Below are positions 1-6,366 of a stretch of DNA of 7,032 bases, in pieces (within the stretch, counting starts at the first letter, position 1; every line of letters starts with the position of its first letter). The notes below the pieces were generated by a model. That model was not told the DNA's origin and made no database searches. It worked only from the letters and a program-made list of their open reading frames with translations. The translations under genes and the position numbers were made by a program. The stretch spans positions 1 through 7,032 of the forward strand of contig JBIKLI010000238.1 in NCBI GenBank assembly GCA_044359885.1, given 5' to 3'. The stretch comes from CAIOSQ01 sp044359885 (lineage in GTDB: Bacteria; Pseudomonadota; Alphaproteobacteria; CACIAM-22H2).

Positions 1-1193
1 GTCTGGTCGGCGGCTCCGTGCCGCGTCCGGAAGACACGCGCTGCGTTCTGCTGTCGCTCGAACGCATGAACGCGATCCGCCGTCTCGATCCGCTCGACTT
101 CACGATCGCCGTCGAGGCCGGCTGCATCCTCAAATCCATCCAGCAGGCGGCGGAGGCCGCAGACCGGTTCTTCCCGCTCAGCCTCGCCGCCGAGGGCAGC
201 TGTCAGATCGGCGGCAATCTCTCGACCAACGCCGGCGGCATCCAGGTGCTGCGCTACGGGATGGCCCGCGACCTCGTGCTCGGCCTCGAGGTGGTGCTGC
301 CCGACGGCGAGATCTGGGACGGAATGACCGGGCTGCGCAAGGACAACACCGGCTACGACCTCAAGCATCTCTTCATCGGCGCGGAGGGAACGCTCGGCAT
401 CATCACCGCCGCCGTCCTCAAGCTGTTCCCGCGGCCACGCGCGATCGAGACCGCCTTCGTCGCGGTGCGCGATCCCGCGGCCGCGATCGAGCTGCTGTCG
501 CGCCTGCGCGCGGGCACGGGCGACGCTGTGACCGCCTTCGAGCTGATCGACCGCGCCATTCTCGACCTCGTCTATGCCAACGTGCCCGGCAACGCCGATC
601 CGCTGGCCGCCATCCACGAATGGTATGTGCTCGCCGAGGCCTTCGGCGCCGAGGGCAGCACCGGGCTGCGCGACGCGGTCGAGCGGGTGCTCGGCCAGGC
701 GATGGAGGACGGGTTGGTGATCGACGCGGCGCTGGCGGCGAGCCACGCCCAGCGTCAGGCCTTCTGGAAGATCCGCGAAGACATGGCCGAGGCGCAGCGC
801 CACGAGGGCGTCCCCATCCGCCACGACGTCGCCGTCGCCGCGAGCCGGGTTCCGGAATTCCTCGCGCGCGCGATGCCGGTCTGCCGCGCGGCCCTGCCGG
901 GCGTGCGGATCGTCGCCTTCGGTCACGCGGGCGACGGCAACATCCATTTCAACCTTCTGCCGCCCCGCGGCGGCGACCCACGCGCCTTCCAGGACCAGAT
1001 CGGACGCATGAACCGCATCGTCCACGACATCGTGGCCGAGATGGGCGGCTCGATCTCGGCCGAGCACGGGATCGGGCGGCTGCGGCGCGACGAACTCGCG
1101 CACTACAAGCCCGCACCGGCGCTCGAACTCATGCGTCTCGTCAAGCGAACCCTCGATCCGCGCAACCTCCTCAATCCCGGGAAGGTCGTTTGA
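1..1193 (+). CDS. FAD-binding D-2-hydroxyacid dehydrogenase (D-lactate / D-2-hydroxyglutarate / GlcD family), 5' end missing
   Basis: Flavoenzyme that should oxidise a D-2-hydroxyacid to the 2-oxoacid and pass electrons on to a carrier or the respiratory chain. The reading frame is open from base 3 and gives 396 residues before TGA; the family is usually about 470, so roughly 75 N-terminal residues lie upstream of the window. The first visible residues (LVGGSVP) are the end of the FAD-pyrophosphate loop usually written GGNTGLVGGSVP, so the GTG at 18 is internal and not a start. In visible-residue numbering, GGNLSTNAGG (70-79) and GAEGTLGIIT (127-136) are FAD_binding_4 motifs. The FAD-oxidase C-terminal domain follows, with GHAGDGNIH (307-315), SAEHGIG (352-358) and LDPRNLLNPGK (384-394). 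His308, His315 and Glu354 match the divalent-metal ligands known in D-2-hydroxyglutarate dehydrogenases. The gene shares one base with the acyl-CoA dehydrogenase downstream, so they are probably co-transcribed. The family assignment is firm; the substrate is not determined. Confidence 0.93.
   Translation, partial: LVGGSVPRPEDTRCVLLSLERMNAIRRLDPLDFTIAVEAGCILKSIQQAAEAADRFFPLSLAAEGSCQIGGNLSTNAGGIQVLRYGMARDLVLGLEVVLPDGEIWDGMTGLRKDNTGYDLKHLFIGAEGTLGIITAAVLKLFPRPRAIETAFVAVRDPAAAIELLSRLRAGTGDAVTAFELIDRAILDLVYANVPGNADPLAAIHEWYVLAEAFGAEGSTGLRDAVERVLGQAMEDGLVIDAALAASHAQRQAFWKIREDMAEAQRHEGVPIRHDVAVAASRVPEFLARAMPVCRAALPGVRIVAFGHAGDGNIHFNLLPPRGGDPRAFQDQIGRMNRIVHDIVAEMGGSISAEHGIGRLRRDELAHYKPAPALELMRLVKRTLDPRNLLNPGKVV
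1179..1185 (+). promoter_or_regulatory. Shine-Dalgarno for the acyl-CoA dehydrogenase
   Basis: GGGAAGG lies inside the last codons of the upstream dehydrogenase, seven bases before the ATG at 1193. It supports that ATG, which overlaps the upstream TGA by one base, as the true start. Confidence 0.55.
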
Positions 1194-2974
1194 TGAGCTA
1201 CGCGCCGCCGCTCGACGACATGCGCTTCGCGCTGGAAACCGTCGCCGGGATCGACCGGTTGCGGGAGATCGGCATCGAGGCGCTCGACGCCGAGACCATC
1301 GGCCAGGTCCTGGCCGAAGCCGGGCGGCTGGCGCGCGAACGGATCGCGCCGCTGAACGCGGTCGGCGACCGCTGCGGGTCGCGGCTCGACAACGGCGCCG
1401 TGCGCACGCCGCCGGGATGGCGCGAGGCCTATCGCGACTTCGTCGACGGCGGCTGGAACGCGCTGCCCTTCGAGGCCGAGCATGGGGGCCAGGGTCTGCC
1501 CTGGGCGATCGCCACGGCCGTGCACGAGATGTGGGAATCGGCGAGCCTGTCCTTCGCGCTCTGCCCGCTGCTGACCGCCGGCGCCATCGATCTTCTCCAG
1601 GCCCATGGCAGTGCCGCGCAGAAGGAAATGTACCTGCCGCGGATGATCGCCGGGACCTGGACCGGCACGATGAACCTGACCGAGCCGCAGGCCGGATCCG
1701 ATGTCGGCGCGCTGCGCACCCGGGCCGTGCGCGACGGGTCGCGCTACCGCATCACCGGGCAGAAGATCTACATCACCTATGGCGACCACGATCTCGCCGA
1801 GAACGTCGTCCACATGGTGCTGGCGCGCACGCCCGACGCGCCGGCCGGATCGCGGGGCATCTCGCTGTTCATCGTGCCCAAGTTCCTGGTCGGGGCCGAC
1901 GGCGCGCCGGCGGCCCGCAACGACCTGCGCGTGGTCAGCCTCGAGAACAAGCTGGGAATCCACGCCTCCCCGACCTGCGTCATGGCCTATGGCGACGGCG
2001 GCGGCGCCGTCGGCGAACTGATCGGCGAGGAGAACCGGGGCCTCGAATACATGTTCACCATGATGAACAACGCGCGGCTGGCGGTCGGGCTCCAGGGCGT
2101 CGCGATCGCCGAGCGCGCCTACCAGCAGGCCCGCGCCTACGCGCTTGCCCGCGTGCAGGGGCGCGAGCTCGGCGCGCCGAGCCCCGCCCCCGTGCCGATC
2201 GCGCGCCATCCCGATGTCCGGCGCATGCTGATGCTGATGCGCAGCGGCACCGAGGCCGCGCGCGGCCTCGCCTATCTTGCGGCGGTCGAACTCGATCTGT
2301 CGCGCCGACATCCCGACGCCGCGCGGCGAGCGGCGCACCAGGCGCGCGTCGATCTGCTGATCCCCGTGGTCAAGGCGTGGGCAACCGATCTGGGCGTCGA
2401 GATCGCGTCGCTGGGCGTGCAGGTCCATGGCGGCATGGGTTTCATCGAGGAAACCGGTGCCGCGCAGCACTACCGCGACGCGCGCATCCTGCCGATCTAC
2501 GAGGGGACGAACGGCATCCAGGCCAACGATCTCGTCTTCCGCAAGCTCGCGCGCGACGGCGGCTTCGCCGCCGCCGCGCTGCTCGACGAGATCGACGCGG
2601 CGGCACGCATGCTCGCCGCACGGCAGGAACCCGATGCGGCCGCGATCGCCGCGCAACTGCGACTGGGCGCGCAGGCGCTGCGCGCGGCGACCGCGGCGGT
2701 GGTCGCCCTCCAGTCCCTTTCGCCGCGGCGCGCGGCTGCCGGTGCGGCCCCGTACCTGCGTCTGTTCGGTCTGGTGGCGGGCGGCCATGCGATGGCGGCC
2801 GCGGCGGCGGCGGCGATGGACCGCCTTGCCGCCGGCCCCGACGCCTTCGCCGCGCGCAAGCTCGCGAGCGCCCGGTTCTTCGCCGATCACTGGCTCAGTC
2901 AGGCGCCGGGACTGCAGCACGCGGCCACCGACGGGTTCGCCGCGATCGAGAACCTCGCCGACGACGATCTCTGA
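1193..2974 (+). CDS. Acyl-CoA dehydrogenase, long DmdC-like family with extra N- and C-terminal domains
   Basis: 593-residue FAD enzyme that introduces an alpha,beta double bond into an acyl-CoA and passes electrons to electron-transfer flavoprotein. An N-terminal extension (about 1-35, AcylCoA_DH_N-like) is followed by the helical N domain, the beta domain with WTGTMNLTEPQAGSD (156-170) and YRITGQKIYITYGDHD (185-200), and the C-terminal helical domain with GGMGFIEE (413-420) and YEGTNGIQ (436-443). Glu437 is at the position of the catalytic base in this subgroup. Residues from about 470 to the end form the extra C-terminal domain typical of the roughly 590-residue members, including a seven-alanine run (535-541). 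Many relatives are annotated as 3-methylmercaptopropionyl-CoA dehydrogenase (DmdC), and motif wording such as GIHASPT and AYGDGGGA agrees, but most such homologues have no proven substrate. The frame stays open upstream to 620, but the ATG at 1193 matches the family N-terminus, has a Shine-Dalgarno and is coupled to the stop codon before it. Confidence 0.95.
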   Translation: MSYAPPLDDMRFALETVAGIDRLREIGIEALDAETIGQVLAEAGRLARERIAPLNAVGDRCGSRLDNGAVRTPPGWREAYRDFVDGGWNALPFEAEHGGQGLPWAIATAVHEMWESASLSFALCPLLTAGAIDLLQAHGSAAQKEMYLPRMIAGTWTGTMNLTEPQAGSDVGALRTRAVRDGSRYRITGQKIYITYGDHDLAENVVHMVLARTPDAPAGSRGISLFIVPKFLVGADGAPAARNDLRVVSLENKLGIHASPTCVMAYGDGGGAVGELIGEENRGLEYMFTMMNNARLAVGLQGVAIAERAYQQARAYALARVQGRELGAPSPAPVPIARHPDVRRMLMLMRSGTEAARGLAYLAAVELDLSRRHPDAARRAAHQARVDLLIPVVKAWATDLGVEIASLGVQVHGGMGFIEETGAAQHYRDARILPIYEGTNGIQANDLVFRKLARDGGFAAAALLDEIDAAARMLAARQEPDAAAIAAQLRLGAQALRAATAAVVALQSLSPRRAAAGAAPYLRLFGLVAGGHAMAAAAAAAMDRLAAGPDAFAARKLASARFFADHWLSQAPGLQHAATDGFAAIENLADDDL

Positions 2975-2987
2975 CGCGGCCGGCATA

Positions 2988-3014
2988 CCGACCGGGAGAT
3001 TCGTTGCCGACCGG
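2988..3014 (+). repeat. Direct repeat CCGACCGG x2 upstream of speD
   Basis: CCGACCGG occurs at 2988-2995 and again at 3007-3014, with a start-to-start distance of 19 bases, close to two helical turns. The second copy sits inside the inverted repeat TGCCG-AC-CGGCA (3005-3016). Position upstream of speDE would suit a regulator binding site or the 5' end of the leader RNA, but no known regulator motif is recognised, and GC-rich repeats of eight bases can arise by chance. Confidence 0.3.
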
Positions 3015-3098
3015 CAGTTTCCGCTTGCATCCCCGGGGGGTTGGTCCCAAAAGACGCCTCCCGAAAACTGCGTCGCCGCCAACGGCGACTCCAGGAGG
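3014..3098 (+). promoter_or_regulatory. Candidate structured leader RNA of speDE (possible translational riboswitch)
   Basis: The spacer before speD can form three consecutive helices. P1 pairs GCAGTTT (3014-3020) with AAACTGC (3065-3071), seven perfect pairs, four of them including A-T. P1 encloses P2, which pairs the six G of 3035-3040 with CCTCCC (3057-3062; one G-U) and continues as GTC/GAC (3044-3046 with 3053-3055) around a CCAAAA loop. P3 starts at the next base: GTCGCCG (3072-3078) pairs with CGGCGAC (3083-3089) around a CCAA loop. Three bases later comes AGGAGG (3093-3098). CCTCC (3057-3061), part of P2, is also exactly complementary to GGAGG (3094-3098), so P2 and Shine-Dalgarno sequestration exclude each other. 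I do not match this to a named riboswitch class; the fold was drawn by eye and has no covariation support. Involvement of SAM or polyamines is inferred only from the downstream genes. Confidence 0.45.
3093..3098 (+). promoter_or_regulatory. Shine-Dalgarno AGGAGG of speD, with unusually long spacing
   Basis: A perfect AGGAGG ends 14 bases before the ATG at 3113, longer than the usual 5-9. Two closer ATGs (3099 and 3102) are in another frame, which stops at 3170 after 24 codons or fewer, and are at spacings of zero and three, too near to be efficient. No alternative in-frame start lies between the Shine-Dalgarno and 3113. The site can pair with CCTCC at 3057-3061. Confidence 0.6.
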
Positions 3099-3112
3099 AT
3101 GATGGACGAGAG

Positions 3113-3655
3113 ATGGGCAAGGTCACGAAACTGGGATTGCTCCCTGGTGGTCGTAACGGCGAGTCCCTGAAGGCTCACCCCGCCGCTGGCCACGAAGCCA
3201 TGCCGGTTCAGCCCGTCTCCGGCGCCGCGTTGGCGCAGCAGCATCGCCCGAGCGGCGATCAGTTGCCCGGCGACGTGGTCCAGAAGGACCATTTCATCGA
3301 GCGCAACGGGATCAAGTTCGCAGGCGTCCATCTGCTGGTCGAACTCTGGAACGCGAGCAATCTCGGCGACCTCGACCTCACCGATCGTGCGCTGCGCGAA
3401 TGCGTCGACGTGTCCGGCGCGACGCTTCTGCACATCCATCTCCATCACTTCGGTCCCGGCGCCGGCCTGTCGGGCGTCGCGGTTCTGGCCGAGAGCCATA
3501 TCTCGATCCATACATGGCCCGAGCGCGGCTATGCGGCGCTGGACCTTTTCATGTGCGGCGCGGCCGATCCCTACAAGGCGATCCCGGTTCTTCGTCGCGC
3601 CTTCCAGCCCGGCACGGTCCAGGTCGCCGAGCAGAAGCGCGGGGTCCTGGCGTGA
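3113..3655 (+). CDS. speD: S-adenosylmethionine decarboxylase proenzyme (bacterial pyruvoyl type)
   Basis: Decarboxylates SAM to S-adenosyl-methylthiopropylamine, the aminopropyl donor for spermidine synthesis in the cytoplasm. The 180-residue proenzyme should cut itself between Glu127 and Ser128 in the motif AESHISIHTWPERGY (126-140), turning Ser128 into the pyruvoyl cofactor. His133 and Cys148 (MCG) lie five and twenty residues after that serine, the same spacing as Ser63, His68 and Cys83 of the Thermotoga maritima enzyme, so the catalytic set is complete. The core begins near residue 67 (IKFAGVHLLVELW). The preceding 65 or so residues are extra compared with the roughly 125-residue Bacillus and Thermotoga proteins and look low in structure, rich in Gly, Pro, Ala and Gln. 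ATG 3113 is chosen because the only upstream in-frame start, TTG at 3041, would fall inside the predicted leader fold and adds a basic stretch unlike the family. The stop overlaps the speE start. Confidence 0.95.
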   Translation: MGKVTKLGLLPGGRNGESLKAHPAAGHEAMPVQPVSGAALAQQHRPSGDQLPGDVVQKDHFIERNGIKFAGVHLLVELWNASNLGDLDLTDRALRECVDVSGATLLHIHLHHFGPGAGLSGVAVLAESHISIHTWPERGYAALDLFMCGAADPYKAIPVLRRAFQPGTVQVAEQKRGVLA

Positions 3656-4536
3656 GCGCGGGGCCGGCGCCCGCCGGCCTCGGTCCTGGCGACTGGTTCG
3701 AAGAGCGGCTTTTCCCGCATGTGCGGCAGACCTTCGCGATCACGAAGGTTCTGTTTCGCGAACGCACCGAGCACCAGGACCTGATCATCTTCGAGACGCC
3801 GACCTATGGTCGCGTCCTGGCGCTCGATTCGGTCGTCCAGGTCACGGAACGCGACGAGTTCGTCTATCACGAGATGATGGCGCATGTGCCGATCGTCGCC
3901 CATGGGCGCGCGCGCCGTGTCCTGATCGTCGGCGGCGGCGACGGCGGCATCCTGCGCGAGACCCTGCGTCACGGATCGGTCGAACGCGTGACCATGGTCG
4001 AGATCGACCGCGCGGTGGTCGACATGTGCGTCGAGTACATGCCCTCCATCCCCAAGCGGGCCTTCCGCGACCGGCGCACGGATCTGGTGATCGCCGACGG
4101 CGCGCGCTTCGTCGCCGAGACCGAGCAGCGTTTCGACGTGGTGATCGTCGATTCCACCGATCCGTTCGGCCCCGGCGAGGTCCTGTTCACAGAGGCGTTC
4201 TACAGGAACTGCCGGCGCGTCCTGTCGCCCGGAGGAATCCTGGTCAACCAGAACGGCGTGCCGTTCATGCAACCCGACGAGGTCACGATGACCTATCGCC
4301 GGCGCCGCAAGAGCTTCGCCGATGTCGGGTTCTACGTCGCCGCGGTGCCGTCCTATTACGGCGGATTCATGACGCTGGGCTGGGCGTCCGACGACGCGCG
4401 GGCACGGCGGCTGTCGGCGGCCACGATCGCGCGGCGTGTCGCCGCCGCCGGCATCGGCAGGACGCGCTACTACACGCCGGCCATCCACCAGGCCTGCTTC
4501 GCGTTGCCGGCCTTCGTCCTGCCGCATATCCGCTGA
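3652..4536 (+). CDS. speE: Spermidine synthase (putrescine aminopropyltransferase)
   Basis: Transfers the aminopropyl group of decarboxylated SAM to putrescine, giving spermidine and methylthioadenosine. The 294-residue protein has the small N-terminal beta domain (about 14-75, ending in TERDEFVYHEMMAH) and a Rossmann-like domain with GGGDGG (94-99), the acidic nucleoside-binding VEID (116-119), ADGARF (149-153 region) and VDSTDPFGPGE (166-176). Asp167 is at the position of the catalytic base and Asp170 at a conserved polyamine/aminopropyl-binding position. YYGGFMTLGWAS (235-246) is also typical, and length is close to E. coli SpeE (288). The GTG start overlaps the speD stop in GTGA, with GGGG seven bases upstream, so translation is probably coupled and the two enzymes made together. 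The frame is open further upstream, but that part only shadows speD. Order speD-speE is the reverse of E. coli. Acceptor preference for putrescine over other diamines is inferred from the family. Confidence 0.95.
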   Translation: MSAGPAPAGLGPGDWFEERLFPHVRQTFAITKVLFRERTEHQDLIIFETPTYGRVLALDSVVQVTERDEFVYHEMMAHVPIVAHGRARRVLIVGGGDGGILRETLRHGSVERVTMVEIDRAVVDMCVEYMPSIPKRAFRDRRTDLVIADGARFVAETEQRFDVVIVDSTDPFGPGEVLFTEAFYRNCRRVLSPGGILVNQNGVPFMQPDEVTMTYRRRRKSFADVGFYVAAVPSYYGGFMTLGWASDDARARRLSAATIARRVAAAGIGRTRYYTPAIHQACFALPAFVLPHIR

Positions 4537-4554
4537 GACGGGCAGCCGCCCGTC
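4537..4554. terminator. Hairpin between convergent speE and dctM
   Basis: GACGGGC (4537-4543) and GCCCGTC (4548-4554) form a perfect 7-bp stem with loop AGCC, beginning on the base after the speE stop and reaching into the dctM stop codon. It could act in both directions between converging transcripts. Neither side has a real T run, so it is a weak intrinsic terminator at best. Confidence 0.5.
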
Positions 4555-5851
4555 AGTTCATCAGCCGCGGCAGCGTCAGCGCGATCACCGGAAAGGCGAC
4601 GACCAGCGCCAGGCGCAGGACGTCGGCGGCGACGAACGGCGTGATCCAGCGGAACAGCAATCCCGACGGCAGGCCCAGCGTCGACTGGACGACGAACAGG
4701 TTCATTCCGACCGGCGGGCTGATCAGCCCGAGTTCGACCACCATGACGATCACGATCCCGAACCAGATCGGATCGAAGCCCAGCGACTTCACGATCGGGA
4801 AGAAGATCGGGATCGTCAGCAGGATCATCGACAATTCCTCGAAGAACGTGCCGAGCACGACATAAAGGACGCAGATCGCCGAGATCACCGCATAGGGATG
4901 CGCGCCGATCCCGATGACGAATTCCTGCAGCGCCGCCGGGAAGCGGATGAAGTTCATCAAGTTCGAGAACACCAGCGCGCCGATCAGGATCAGGAACAGC
5001 GTCGCGGTCAGCCGGGCGGTCTCGACCGCGCAGTCGAGGAAGTCCCGGGGCTTCATGCTGCCGCGCAGCGCCGCGAACACGAAGGCGCCGAACGCCCCGA
5101 CCCCGGCCCCCTCGGTGGCCGTGAAGGCGCCGGCATAGAGCCCGCCCATGATCAGCGCGAACAGCGCCACCACCGGCCCGACCTTCGCCAGCAGCCGCAG
5201 GCGCTCGCCCCAGGGCGCGCGCATGGCTGCAGGGCCGGCCTCGGGCAGTCGCCAGACGATCAGGCGGATCGTCAGCGCGTAGAGGGCGATGGCGAGCACC
5301 CCCGGCACGACACCGGCCATGAACAGCCGGGCGATGTCGGTGCTGGTCATGATCCCGTAGATGACCATGATGACCGACGGGGGGATCAGGATCCCCAGCG
5401 TCCCGCCGGCGCAGATCGAGGCGCTGGCAAGGCCGCGGTGATAGCCGAAGCGCAGCATCGACGGATAGGCGACCTTGGAGAAGGTCGCCGCGGTCGCGAT
5501 CGCCGAACCGCAGACGGCCGCGAAGCCGCCGCAGGCGAGGATCGTCGCCATCGCGAGCCCGCCCCGGCGATGGCCGATGAAGGCATGGCAGGCGGCGTAG
5601 AGATCGGCGGCGATTCCCGAGCGCGCGATGAAGGCGCCCATCAGGATGAACATCGGCACGACCGACAGTTCGTAGCTCATCGTGTTCGAGACCGAGAGCT
5701 GGGCGAGCATGCCCAGCGCCGGCATCGGACCGATGACGAGCGCGATGCCGCCTGCGCCGACGAGGATCATCGCGAAGCCGACCGGCACGCCGACGAAGAG
5801 CAGGACGGCCAGGGCGGCGAACGCCCCGGTCGCCATCTCCCAGGGGCTCAC
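4553..5851 (-). CDS. dctM: TRAP transporter large permease subunit (DctM family)
   Basis: Ion-coupled membrane subunit of a tripartite ATP-independent periplasmic transporter; it moves solute delivered by the DctP-type binding protein across the inner membrane, with the small subunit DctQ. The 432 residues are almost wholly hydrophobic, with about a dozen membrane or hairpin segments. Signature stretches are AGGTLGILIPPS (148-159), ATEGAGVGA (245-253), GTFFEELSMILLTIPIFFP (334-352) and ELGLISPPVGMN (373-384). The GILIPPS and GLISPPVG pair reflects the two inverted halves of the family, which hold the sodium and substrate sites. The start is GTG at 5851, overlapping the dctQ TGA as GTGA and giving the normal family length and N-terminus (VSPWEMATGAF); ATG at 5836, five codons later, is possible. 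The frame runs open upstream to 6085, but that arginine-rich part only shadows dctQ. The stop lies in the hairpin shared with speE. Substrate cannot be told from this subunit. Confidence 0.95.
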   Translation of the reverse strand: MSPWEMATGAFAALAVLLFVGVPVGFAMILVGAGGIALVIGPMPALGMLAQLSVSNTMSYELSVVPMFILMGAFIARSGIAADLYAACHAFIGHRRGGLAMATILACGGFAAVCGSAIATAATFSKVAYPSMLRFGYHRGLASASICAGGTLGILIPPSVIMVIYGIMTSTDIARLFMAGVVPGVLAIALYALTIRLIVWRLPEAGPAAMRAPWGERLRLLAKVGPVVALFALIMGGLYAGAFTATEGAGVGAFGAFVFAALRGSMKPRDFLDCAVETARLTATLFLILIGALVFSNLMNFIRFPAALQEFVIGIGAHPYAVISAICVLYVVLGTFFEELSMILLTIPIFFPIVKSLGFDPIWFGIVIVMVVELGLISPPVGMNLFVVQSTLGLPSGLLFRWITPFVAADVLRLALVVAFPVIALTLPRLMN

Positions 5852-6351
5852 GACGGCCGCCCCCGGATCGCGGCGCGCAGCGCCAGCGCCGAGGCGACGA
5901 CGAAGACCAGCGCCGCGACGCCCATCAGCCCGCTCATGACCAGCGCCACCGCGCCGCGCGGCAACCCCAGCTGCATCGTCTTCTCGCCGACCGCGAGCAG
6001 CGACTGGCCGCGGGACAGGATGCGCCAGGCCAGGATCGCGGAGATGGCGGCGCAGATCGCGTCGCCGATGGCGGCCTGCCAGCACCGGCTGCGCCAGGAC
6101 AGCCTGGTGTCGAACAGGTCGATGGCGATATGTTCGCGCCGTGCGGTCGCCAGCGGCATGCCCGCGAAGATCACGAGCCCCATCAGGATCTCGGTGATCT
6201 CGAAGGCGCCCCCGATCGGACGCCCGAAGAAATAGCGCCCCGCGACGTCGATCGAGGTGACCGTCATCATCGCCAGGATCATGGCGCCGCCGATCGCCTC
6301 CAGGAACCGTCCTGGAAGACCGAGAGGGACCGGCGGCACCTTGTCGCTCAT
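5848..6351 (-). CDS. dctQ: TRAP transporter small permease subunit (DctQ family)
   Basis: Small inner-membrane partner of DctM, needed for TRAP uptake. The 167 residues show four likely membrane segments at about 17-35, 52-70, 93-113 and 134-158, the normal DctQ plan. The stretch DVAGRYFFGRPIGGAFEITE (35-54) between the first two is the family signature. ARREHIAIDLF (70-80) after the second segment is also typical. The ATG at 6351 lies 15 bases after the dctP stop and has no clear Shine-Dalgarno, so it probably depends on coupling to dctP. The gene overlaps dctM by four bases. It is a separate protein here, not fused to DctM as in some TRAP systems. Confidence 0.93.
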   Translation of the reverse strand: MSDKVPPVPLGLPGRFLEAIGGAMILAMMTVTSIDVAGRYFFGRPIGGAFEITEILMGLVIFAGMPLATARREHIAIDLFDTRLSWRSRCWQAAIGDAICAAISAILAWRILSRGQSLLAVGEKTMQLGLPRGAVALVMSGLMGVAALVFVVASALALRAAIRGRPS

Positions 6352-6366
6352 GACCGGCGCGTCACG

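Noticed and set aside
2795..2815. GCG-repeat tract as a possible slippage or phase-variation site
   Set aside because: It is an in-frame seven-alanine run with a mixed GCC codon in a helical region, normal for GC-rich codon use, and triplet changes would not shift the frame.
2955..3035. Sigma-70 promoter for speDE (TTGCCG at 3004 or CATACC at 2984 as boxes)
   Set aside because: No pair of -35 and -10 hexamers at proper spacing matches more than about half of the consensus, so no promoter is claimed although one is expected here or further upstream.
1417..3102. Plus-strand open frame of 561 codons inside the acyl-CoA dehydrogenase
   Set aside because: Arg/Ala/Gly-rich off-frame reading of a well-recognised gene; no domain. 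Its last 30 or so codons in the speD leader could start at a TTG (3004), but there is no Shine-Dalgarno for that.
3041..3112. Longer speD starting at TTG 3041
   Set aside because: Rare start codon without a Shine-Dalgarno, basic residues unlike the family, and it would place the leader helices and AGGAGG inside the coding region.
1103..3511. Minus-strand open frame of 802 codons opposite the acyl-CoA dehydrogenase and speD
   Set aside because: It is antisense to two clear genes, rich in Arg/Gly/Ala/His/Asp without recognisable domains, and crosses the intergenic region. Such long antisense frames are common in GC-rich DNA where the real gene avoids certain codons.
4436..6235. Plus-strand open frame of 599 codons opposite dctM and dctQ
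   Set aside because: Its translation is a low-complexity string of Arg, Asp, Glu, Gln and His, the expected antisense image of hydrophobic membrane proteins. No domain or ribosome site is seen.
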